A stretch of 64,000 nt of DNA from Clitopilus passeckerianus (Eukaryota > Basidiomycota > Agaricomycetes > Agaricales > Entolomataceae), in NCBI GenBank assembly GCA_944990035.1, contig CALYLX010000105.1, positions 62,001 through 126,000 of the forward strand. Direction: 5' to 3'. Every line of letters starts with the position of its first letter. Within the stretch, counting starts at the first letter, position 1. Shown here in pieces: positions 1 through 8,765 of the stretch. The notes under the pieces are model-generated. The model had not been told where the DNA came from, did no database searches, and was given only the letters and a program-made list of their open reading frames with translations. Made by a program: the position numbers and the translations under genes.

Positions 1-404
1 ACAACTTTCTGCACCTCAAGCGCAAAGGCATTTCTCTCCGGCCCACCCACATCAAAGGAGGACCCTGGCTCAGTCATGTTGGATCATCCAATATGCACAC
101 AGCACGCCTCACATGTGCTATCCTAGGCCATGCGCCTATGGTGAATTTCGCACTCGGTTTGCCCTGGGGAGGGGAAACTGCATGCGCATGCAATTGGCAC
201 ATACTGGAAACTCGGGACCACATTCTGCACCAGTGTGCGCATTATCATCGACAACAGCGTCGTTCTCTCAGGGATGAACTGTCCACCTTCCTTTTCTTCC
301 TGGAAAGGAACCCCACCGCTTTTGCATTCCCGTCGCAAGAGCCACCCCCGCCATTTCCTAAAGCCAGTAAACCTCGCCAACGCGGTCCACCCGACAAGAC
401 CTGA
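1..404 (+). mobile_element. LINE ORF2 3' fragment (RNase H-side C-terminus)
   Basis: An open frame enters from the left edge (frame 3) and stops at 404. It holds the C-terminal tail typical of fungal Tad1-like LINE ORF2 proteins: a Cys/His cluster (ACACNW ... ETRDHILHQC ... H) followed by a Pro-rich end. No reverse transcriptase core is visible because the element is cut by the window edge. The family call rests on the TRDHILHQC pattern, known from the post-RNase H part of fungal non-LTR elements. It is a remnant or the end of a copy; whether it is active cannot be judged. Confidence 0.6.
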
Positions 405-775
405 CCCTACCGTCACGCTGCTGCTCCCACTGCTGGAGCCCATCGCCTTCGACAGCTGCCCACTGGCTCCACTGCACCCCCACGCCCTAACGATCTCGTC
501 TGGGTACTGAGCGCGCACCAATTTGTTCGTCGCAAACAAGCCATAGCGTCTGACATGGTTTTCCTTGGATAGACGTCAGTACTGCATTCTGCATATAGCG
601 GCAAGCCTGGTCTCCAGGGTTCTTGCTGCTTCTGTGGGGTGTGGTATGCCACCATACTCATTGATAGATTTATCCTTGGGGGACAACCTAGTATTTTCTT
701 TGTTGCACCTCATATTTAGTGTAGTTCACTTGACGAACACAGTTTACTTACGTTAGCATATACTGCATGTACTTA
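405..775. other. Gene-free stretch, probable LINE 3' UTR
   Basis: Open frames here are short and antisense to each other. The stretch lies between the LINE ORF2 end and the TA-flanked element at 776. It probably represents the 3' untranslated part of the LINE; no poly(A) or simple-repeat tail is obvious. The stretch does not read as the continuation of the minus-strand LINE fragment found on the other side of the inserted element. Confidence 0.35.
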
Positions 776-993
776 CAGTGGCTCAAATAATTGTCCCAAT
801 GTTTCACACTTTTTGACTGTTTGGACAATAACTCTAGACTAAGTACAAACAAGACCAAAGTATATGTACATTTCTAAAAGCATTTAATCTCAGCTTTCAG
901 AATATATAAAAATATCAAAACTCCGAATGGAATTGATGGAGATATAGTGCAAACAAGAGAGACTAACATTGGGACAATTATTTGGTCTTGACC
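776..993 (+). repeat. Left terminal inverted repeat (about 218 bp)
   Basis: Matches the reverse complement of 2159-2375 nearly throughout, with scattered substitutions. It contains two inverted copies of an 18-bp motif, at its outer and inner ends, which could be transposase binding sites. Confidence 0.85.
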
Positions 994-2158
994 CTAAAAA
1001 TGGCTCATCAGTGCTATAGCTTGCTATACACCATTAGAAACCATAATATAACTCAGGTATATCTTTTAAATAGCTAAACACATATAGAAGTAGTATAGAC
1101 AACACCAATGCTCTCAGAAATGTAGTACTCATCCTCCATTGATATATTTACATTTTATAATGTCACATGCTTATCTGAACTTTTTGCTGCTATTTATTTA
1201 GGAGAGATTGGTCAGAATCCTTTGTGCTAGGTTATCTTACTTGAACAAAGCCTTTGGCTAGTATTTTAAATGATAGAGAAACTTTTTCTAGGCATTCCGC
1301 TAAGCTATTTATTTAAATTTATTAATATTTAATCAGATATTGGTATCTGCAGAACTACTAATGCTATTTCTGTTCAAGAGCACATTATCTCCACAACTAT
1401 TAGTCTAATTGGCTTACATTGTACACCTAGATTGTATTAAAAATAGTTGCTTGAGGTAGTTGTAATTGTGATTATATTCATGGTACATTTGTATAATTAG
1501 TATAAAGCAATAAAATATTGATTGGAGCTATGGAAATTGAATCTATCAAGAATTCAACTACACCATTAAATCAATAGACTGTCCTGCCAGCTATTTCAGA
1601 GCTCTACATGATTAGAAAAGTGATTATTGGATGAAAAATGGGTAATCACAGAGGGGATATTAAAATAGGTTTATTTCATCTCAATCAAAGACTATGTTAG
1701 AGGCATAAAGCAGCTACTAAAGTCAAGTAACTTCTATAGATCCTCATATGAAGCCTAATGCCAAGTGAAATATAATAGTTTCCTATCAATATTACTGCAT
1801 TTGGGTCATAAATCTGGCTATTTTAAAAAAGTATTTATTTTCTGAAAATATAAAAGCCTTACAGATACTTTTTACAAGAGAAGAAAAAATTCCTAGAGCA
1901 TTGGAACTATATATTTGGACTATCTTTTGCATTTTAAAGGTATCTGACCTATCAAAAAGTCTTAACACCTCTTTCAATCAAGCTTGCTAATTTAATTTGT
2001 ATTTTTATCAATCCAATCACATGGAAGGGAATTCTGAAGGAAGATACCTCTAGAGCTATTTGCATATACTAGTATAGTCTTTTGAAAACTACCTATACCA
2101 GTATACTGGCTTAAAAAAGTATCTGAAGCATTTAAATGTGTGGTTTCCTTATTTTGAA

Positions 2159-2375
2159 GGTCAAGACCAAATAATTGTCCCAATGTTGCTCTGTCTTGTT
2201 TGCACTATATCTCCATCAATTCCATTCGAGTTTTAATATTTTTATATATTCTGAAAGCTGAGATTGAATGCTTTTAGAAATATACCTATGCTTTGGTCTT
2301 GTTTGTCCTTGGTCTAGAGTTATTGTCCAAACAGTCAAAAAGTGTGAAACATTGGGACAATTATTTGAGCCACTG
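2159..2375 (-). repeat. Right terminal inverted repeat (about 217 bp)
   Basis: Reverse-complement partner of 776-993, ending in GAGCCACTG immediately before the TA at 2376-2377. Confidence 0.85.
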
Positions 2376-3368
2376 TAGATACTTGCGACCGTTGGTAGTA
2401 GCAATTGTCTGAATTCTACTATCAAAGAACTTGCGCTTGGCCACCTTGGTGGTCCTGCGGAACACCTTGTAATCAGCAACTACCCTGGAAGCGCGATACA
2501 CTCTGACAGCCTCAGAGCACTCAGGATTCCACCAGGACTTTGACTTGGTGGAGATGCAAGCAGTCTTTGAGTCGCTATCCCAAGACTGCTTAATAGCGGT
2601 CGCAACAGCGCCAGTGCAGCGTTCGATTGCTTCTGCTGTTGTGAGAGTGGTTGTGTCCAACGCTCGCAATGAAGAGGACAGTTCCTTGAGGAACTCTGCC
2701 TCTTGCTCACTGCCCTTTGGCAGAGTGACGCGCTCAGCAGCCAGCTGCACAGGCTGGATAGGGAGCGTGGCAGTCAGGTGAGTATGGTCAGAGGGTCCTT
2801 TCCACTCTGTGACCACACTGTGTGAAGTCCCTGCAGTGCGACCCACAGGGAGAAAGAAAAGATCAATGACAGACAGCCTAAGACTGCCAGCATGTGGGAA
2901 GTGAGTAGGAGTGTGTTCCGGTAGGATGCTAGCCTCCAGGCCCAGGTCAGGTGCAGCATCACATAGTTCAGTCACAACATGATTTGTAGAGTCATAGTCC
3001 GGATCCCAGACTGACGACTTGCAATTGAAGTCCCCTGCCATGCAAAGCATGCTTGGGAGACGAGGAGCATTGTCACACAGCCAGCGAATGGCAGTGCCTT
3101 CCCCTGGGCTGGAGTAGACATTGGCGAAGTGTATCTGGGTGCCTGTGCTCCTATACAGTGTTGTGACCACCACATCATTGTGGTTGGCGAGGTCAGTGTG
3201 AAATGCAGGCTGCATGCCTGCAAGACGCCTATGCACAAATGTCATAGCACGTGGGCGCTCAGTATCAGATGCTGGACGTCTAAACATGACTAGCCAGTCT
3301 GGGTGAGTAGGTGCACCAACACCGCTTCTTGATCTCTTACCACCACTATCAAAGTGGTGATCTCGCAC
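2361..3368 (-). mobile_element. LINE endonuclease domain fragment, interrupted by the TA element
   Basis: A minus-strand frame of 335 codons encodes an exonuclease-endonuclease-phosphatase (APE-like) domain of a Tad1-type LINE ORF2. Visible signatures are AGDFNCKSSVWDP (the GDFN metal/catalytic block), SVIDLFF, and SDHTHLTATL (the SDH catalytic block). The N-terminal first motif of the domain is missing or degenerate. Downstream the frame runs five codons into the inverted end of the 776-2375 element, where it stops, so the reverse transcriptase is lost. On the far side of the inserted element (below 776) the LINE does not resume in this orientation. The copy is therefore truncated as well as interrupted. 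Confidence 0.75.
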
Positions 3369-3421
3369 TATTCGCCCAATATCTCGCTCAATTTTTGTCG
3401 GATCGATACCAAACTATGTCT

Positions 3422-4790
3422 GGGAGTTCCTCTGGAGCTCACCATTATGCCTTCAACCCCTGATCTAGACCGATCACATTGGATCCCACTCGGGACGTCG
3501 AGATGTCCTCTGAGGAGAATGAACTCAATATCTCTGAAGGAGCGCCCTGGCAACAAGTTCCTGCTCGTTCTATTACTGCTCCTCTGCGCATCAGGGCGCC
3601 TTTGGGCATTGCTGAAGGTGAAGCCATTCTTGCTTCTTGCGCTGCAGCCAAGGCAAAGTGCAAGAAGAACAGTGACTCCTCTCCTCCCACTGAGCGTGCT
3701 GGCTCTCCAGAAAAGAGACAGCAGGCTGGTACTATCACTCCGGCTTCTGTTGAAAAGCAAGCCCCTCTTCCTACTGAGGAACCAGTACCTGATCCCTCAG
3801 TTTCATCGCCTCCCACCCCCTCTGCCCCTTCTGTGAGTGACACCTTGAAGCATGTGGAGGAAACCATTCAACTTGTCTCTACACAAGTTGAATTTATTTG
3901 TGAGCAGGGCCTCTCTCTAGAGGTCCCTGCTTCTGCCAAGGTTGGCGCTGCGCTTATTCGGCTTGTCCGGGTGGCTGGTGCTAGCGGTCTTCTTCGCGCG
4001 GCAGTTAACGCCAATCCCAACATTTAGGTGGGCTTCGGCAATTTGGGGGGCACGCTCCTCAAATTTGGCCCCGACCCTCCTCAACCCCCAATCCTATCCT
4101 GGGTGGCGCTCCTGCTCTGTCCGCTTCCACTCTCGTGTCTTCCCGGCCTAACCCAGATCAGAAGACTGCTCCTCCTTCCGTTCCACCCCGGAACCTGGCT
4201 CGTCCCTATGGGCGCCCTGTCAATGTGGCAGGTGCTGCTCCATCTGGTGGTCGTGTGAAGGTCTTGCCCAAGGGCACCTTTGCACGCGTTGTCGCAACCG
4301 CAACCGCAGCTAATGCCACTGTCACACCTGCTCCCTCCACCCCCACCATTAAGCGCTCTGGCGCTAAAGTGGGTAGTGACATCACTGCTTTGGCCGCTCT
4401 GGCTAGGGCCCATCCCAATCTGGATGCTGAGCAACTTGCTCGCATTCACTTGAAGGCCTCTGGCCAGCCTTCTCCTGCACCCAAGCCTGCCCAGGTTAGG
4501 GTGCAGTCCACAACACGTGGTCCTTCTCGCAAGAGGATCATCGCTATCCCTTCCACGACTGTCAATGCTTCTGTCTCTCTGGAGACTATAGTGGCGACAG
4601 TCAATCGCGGCCTTACCAAGAGCTCAAAACTCTGCATTGAAACTGCCTCTCTTGGTATGGGAGGCTACTTCATGCACACCACTCAGGTCCCCAATGCTGC
4701 TGACCTTGAGATTGTCTCAGAGTGGCTGGTCAAGGCCTTCCCAGCTGGCACCCCTGCTTCACCTGTGAGGTACCGCAGTTGCGGTCTTAC
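3422..4790 (+). mobile_element. LINE ORF1 (gag-like) remnant, frameshifted
   Basis: Two consecutive plus-strand frames, 3479-4027 and about 4030-4790, read as one ORF1-type protein: a Pro/Ser/Ala-rich N-terminus, then a block around PSRKRIIAIPSTTV, VNRGLTKSSKLCIETASLG and PNAADLEIVSEWLVKAFP. This resembles the gag-like ORF1 of basidiomycete Tad1 elements. The frame changes near 4027 where a stop (TAG) appears, so at least one indel has broken it. The recognisable sequence ends near 4790 at a GAGGTA...TACCTC hairpin. It lies head to head with the minus-strand endonuclease fragment, so the two are not one collinear element. Confidence 0.6.
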
Positions 4791-4839
4791 CTCAAAATCG
4801 AGCCATAATGGTAAAATTTCGCCTAAAGTAACTGAACAC

Positions 4840-5688
4840 AGCCAGGAAAACCCTAGGCAAAAACCTCGGACACAGCCAGGCTCTATGCTAGAGTTTTAAG
4901 CCGTAGTGGTAAAATTTAGTCGTAGCCACCAAGCTGGCTATATTCTAATTGTTATACATATCTTGTATGTACTACCTAGGTGCATATTATCTAGTCAGAT
5001 TACAAAGTAATATTGATCTAATCAGATAAGATAGTGATCAAGATCAAATCAATATGGCATCTAATCAGTAGATATACATTATAAATAATTTAATCTTACT
5101 TAAAGGAACTTACTTACAGTTCTGAATGAACTTAGATAATCTGATGGGTGATCAGATTTTTTCTAAGTCCTGGCCATTGTTGTTAAGACTATTTGGTCAC
5201 ATTTACAAGGTGGGACCAATCATATTATACCTATGCAAGAATTTGAGGTCATATAAAATAGTGAAGAACATATAGAAATGAAGCAATTGGACTTTGATGT
5301 TTCTTTTTTACTGGATCAAGTTCCATATATAGTAATTGCTATATACAGTAATTTTTCAAATATCTATAAATGGTAATTCTTTCAAATAACTATATAGAAA
5401 AATGTATATTATTTCTATATATAGCAATAGTGGAAATAGCCTTATATGGTAATCTTCCACATATAGTAATAATGGAAATAGCTGTATATAGTAATTATTT
5501 TCTATATAAGGGCATTATATTGACATCTAAATATAGTAATAACTAAGAGAATTAAATATTTTTTCCATATCCCACTCCTACCAAGCAACAAATACCTGCT
5601 TACATAATGCTTATCACTTTTAGCAACAAGAAGTAGTTAGCATACAGCCTGGCTGTGTCCAAGGTTTTTGCCTAAGGTTTTCCTGGCT
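4840..5688. mobile_element. 849-bp inverted-repeat element of unknown family
   Basis: An approximately 50-bp block starting AGCCAGGAAAACC at 4840 reappears inverted at 5638-5688 with a few mismatches; each copy repeats the word AGCCAGG internally. Both borders are followed by AC, which may be a 2-bp target duplication or chance. The interior (about 5200-5560) is made of degenerate AT repeats around the word TATAGTAAT and has no coding frame. It looks like a non-autonomous DNA transposon. Confidence 0.55.
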
Positions 5689-5861
5689 ACAACCAGTGCA
5701 CAGATCACACCTACTACACAGCCACCACCCAAAGGACCTGAGGGGCCCAGGGGAGCCTATGGGTAGGTGGTACCAAACAAAATTTTGAGCTTGTCTAGCA
5801 ATCAGAGGTTTGTACCTATAAATATGTATAGTTAAACCTATAAAATTTGACATTTTCTGGA

Positions 5862-6070
5862 CATCAGGAAAATATAGGCCAACTTGACATCAACTTGTGA
5901 GAACTTAATGAAACATCAAGTGGAGCATCAATAAGACATAACTTTCAGCCTAACTTATAGCTATTTATAGCACTTATAGCTTACTTATACATACTTGTAA
6001 AAGTTATCAAGTAGTGTGGCAATTTATGTTTTAGCCAAGTATAGTCAAGTTGGCATATATTTTCCTGATG
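5862..6070 (+). repeat. MITE copy 1 (family with CATCAGGAAAATATA ends)
   Basis: Begins CATCAGGAAAATATAGGCCA and ends with the inverted partner TGGCATATATTTTCCTGATG. The interior is similar over its whole length to the reverse complement of 6543-6715. No target duplication is evident. A wider inverted pair (AGGACCTGAGGGGCCC at 5733 and GGGCCCCTTAGGTCC at 6107) flanks it. Confidence 0.65.
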
Positions 6071-6542
6071 GACCCAATAATATCTGCCTAGTAAACTAGA
6101 TCCACCGGGCCCCTTAGGTCCATAGGGTGAGTGCATACTATATAGTGCTATTAGTAATAGTACTATGGCCATCAGCAAAAAAATACCTAGCTTACAGCTG
6201 CCTTGCCTTGGCTTACGAAAACTTGCAGTTGTCTTGCAGCACTCTGCAAGCCACTCAAGGTATGTAAGCCCTATAAGCCCTATAAGCTAGGTTGGCTGTC
6301 TTATAGTATGGCTTGCAATCAACTTACTTAAAGTTTTTGTGCTTTATTTTGTGCTAAAAGTTATTTTTAAACACTAAAAGAAATTTCAAACATCTGCAAG
6401 TAATTTACAAGGCAGCTGCAAGACAGCCTTCTGCAAATTGCACACCAGCGCGGAGAAAAGCCTTGCAAAAAGAGGGGCCAATGTGTCCTAAATGAGGCTG
6501 AGGAAGCACTACCCTGACCACATGTGTGCTAAGCCTGTGGCG

Positions 6543-6715
6543 CATTAGGAAAATATATGCTAACTTAGTCATACTTGGCCAAAACATGAATTGGCACAGT
6601 ACTTGATAACTTTCATAAGTATGCATAAGTAAGCCATAAGTACTATAAGTTAGGCTGCAAGTTATGTCTACTTGATGCTTTACTTGATGTCAAGTTGGCA
6701 TATATTTTCCTGATG
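6543..6715 (-). repeat. MITE copy 2, same family, opposite orientation
   Basis: Begins CATTAGGAAAATATATGC and ends TATATTTTCCTGATG. Its reverse complement aligns with MITE copy 1, including the shared internal words AGCCTAACTTATAG and AAAGTTATCAAGTA, with a shorter left part. No coding content. Confidence 0.65.
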
Positions 6716-6743
6716 CTCAGCCTCCTGGAAGCCAAATTACACA

Positions 6744-7074
6744 CATCAGCAAAAGCTAGATTTACTCTTTCCTGCTTTTCCTTACTTTTTCTGCTTTTTA
6801 CAAGCAGAAAAAGCATGAATTTTGGGTTGCTTGTTCACATAGAAAAAGTAATCCCCTCTGCTTATATATTGCTTTTTCGTACTTTTTTGCCCAAAAAAGT
6901 CGGATTTTTACTGCTTTTTTCTGCTTTTCTTACTTTTTTGCTCTGCTTTTTTGGAAAATTTTCTGTTACTTATTTGGATGTGGGGTAAAAAAGTAGAGGG
7001 GATTACTTTTTTCTGCTTTTTCTACCTAGAAAAGTAGAAAAAGCACAAAAAAGTAAATCCAGCTTTTGCTGATG
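6744..7074. repeat. 331-bp palindromic MITE
   Basis: Starts CATCAGCAAAAGCTAGATTT and ends with the inverted partner AAATCCAGCTTTTGCTGATG. The arms continue into inverted runs of CTTTTTCTAC/GTAGAAAAAG words and AAAGTAATCCCCTCT, so most of the element can fold into one hairpin. There is no open frame of note. Confidence 0.65.
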
Positions 7075-7295
7075 CAGCGTGGTTGCAGGATTTTGTAAAT
7101 CAAGCCAGAAAAACGTAAATTGAGCTGTAAATCAACTTGGCTCACTGTAAATCCCCCTTAGAGAAGTGTGAATCCACTCAAAGCTAAGTACTTAGCGCTG
7201 ATTTGGATGAGGCAACCTGAAAACGTGGGAATCTGGGAATTGCCGGCCCCGAGTCGTCACATCCACGTGGTTGTGACATTCGTTCTGGAGTGACA

Positions 7296-7301
7296 ACGCG
7301 T
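7296..7301. promoter_or_regulatory. MluI cell-cycle box (MCB) upstream of PCNA
   Basis: The palindrome ACGCGT lies about 50 bp before the PCNA start codon. In yeasts this word binds the MBF factor and drives G1/S transcription of replication genes, PCNA included. A role here is inferred from the word and its position only. Confidence 0.45.
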
Positions 7302-7349
7302 GCCTTCACCTTTAACCTTGCCTTTAACCTTTCCTTGACGTCGTACACC

Positions 7350-8588
7350 ATGTTAGAAGCAAAGCTCACCGAAGCCGGAACCCTCAAGAAGCTTCTTGAC
7401 GGTACGTCCATTACAGAAAAACATGTGTCCATTTCTCATGTTGTATTAGCTATCAAGGAACTAGTTACAGATGCCAATTTTGAGTGTAATGAAGAAGGAA
7501 TCACACTCCAGGCGATGGACAACTCCCATGTAGCATTGGTCGCTGTCCTTCTTCAGGCCACCGGCTTTAAACGCTACAGATGCGATCGCCCGATGCCCCT
7601 TGGTGTCAACCTCACCAGTCTTACAAAAGTCATGAAATGCGCCAAGGACGACGACGAATGCACTTTGAAGGCCGCTGACGAGGCTGATGTTTTAAACCTC
7701 GTTTTCGAGGCTAAAAGTGGGTACAAGGGAATATCTTTTCTACTTTGTTTTACATCTCTTGCTCTTAGATTCTGACCGCATTGCCGAGTATGACATGAAG
7801 CTAATGGATATCGATGCCGACACCCTTGGTATACCTGATACTGAGTACGACGCGCGAGTAACAATCCCCGCTTCAGAATTTACGCGTATCGTCCGCGACC
7901 TTTCTCTCCTCGGCGAAAGTGTGCGGATTGAGGTCAGCAAGGAGGGCGTTCGTTTCGCCAGCGACGGCGAAGCCGCGAACGGCAACGTCTTGCTCCGCCA
8001 AACAGAAGGCGCTGGTGCAAGCAAGTCTATCAAGCCCAAAACCAAGGCAGTGAAGAAGGAGGATGATGCGGAGGACGAGGATGGTGATGAGGAGGAGGGC
8101 TCCGCCAAAGTCAAGAAGGAGAAGGCCGACGATGATGTGGAGATGGATGAAGATGGTGAGGAGGAGTTCAAGGCCAAATCCGACGACGAGGGCGAAGAGG
8201 AACAAGACGTCGACGATGATGAGGAGAGTGGTAAAAAGAGGAAGAGCAAGTCCAGCACCAAGAAGCCCGCGAAAAAAGCGAAGACCAGCAAGGGCAAAGG
8301 AAAGGCGAGAGATGATGATAGCGACGATGATGATGATTTCGAAGGCGTCAGGATCGAGATGAACGCCCACGTCTCATTGACGTTCTCCCTCAAATACCTC
8401 GTCAACTTCTCGAAGAGCGCCAGCCTTTGCAGCAAAGTTCAGCTGATGATGAGCAACGATGTACCTTTGCTGGTGGGTTTAATTTTTACTCTCAAGTCTT
8501 CCATCTCTCACATCAGTCACAGGTCTCCTACGAGTTTGGCCAAGGCCACATTAGGTACTACCTTGCACCCAAGATTGGTGACGAGTAG
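7350..8588 (+). CDS. PCNA: PCNA, DNA sliding clamp with a large charged insertion
   Basis: Four exons (7350-7401, 7450-7716, 7769-8472, 8523-8588) give about 362 residues against the usual 258-261. The protein starts [10 protein letters not shown] and has all clamp landmarks: [44 protein letters not shown], and the C-terminal [11 protein letters not shown]. It forms the homotrimeric ring that tethers replicative polymerases and repair factors to DNA in the nucleus. The excess length is a single insertion of roughly 105 residues (about 188-297) in the loop between [10 protein letters not shown] and VRIEMN in the second domain. The insertion is alternating Asp/Glu and Lys rich, with a basic stretch [13 protein letters not shown] that could act as a nuclear signal. 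The PIP-box-binding regions are outside it. An MCB-like site precedes the gene. Confidence 0.95.
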
Positions 8589-8765
8589 ACGAAGTTGGCG
8601 TTGCAATACATACCCATCTACGTCTCGATAATATCCGCTTTCCCATGCTATCATGTCTAGTTAAATGCTGACCTCAAATGTTATTCCAATCATTGATATG
8701 TAGATGTTCTTATCAGCCGACATCAGTATAACTACTGTAAATACCATAAGACCTAGGCTCGGACC

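Larger units (their letters stand above)
776..2375. mobile_element. Non-autonomous Tc1/mariner-like element, 1,600 bp
   Basis: The two ends are inverted copies of each other: 776-993 and 2159-2375, starting CAGTGGCTCAAATAATTG on each strand. Both outer borders are flanked by TA (774-775 and 2376-2377), the target duplication expected for Tc1/mariner elements. Each end is itself palindromic: the outer AATAATTGTCCCAATGTT recurs inverted at the inner end (about 965-985). The middle (994-2158) is AT-rich and holds no transposase-like frame, so the element needs a transposase from elsewhere. The right end supplies the stop codon of the interrupted LINE endonuclease frame. Confidence 0.8.

Noticed and set aside
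4764..4795. GAGGTA...TACCTC hairpin as a Helitron end
   Set aside because: No CTRR terminus or AT target context was convincing, so it is only mentioned as the point where LINE similarity stops.
7740..8435. Long minus-strand frames opposite the PCNA insertion
   Set aside because: They mirror the repetitive Asp/Glu/Lys codons of PCNA; the plus strand encodes a clear clamp protein.
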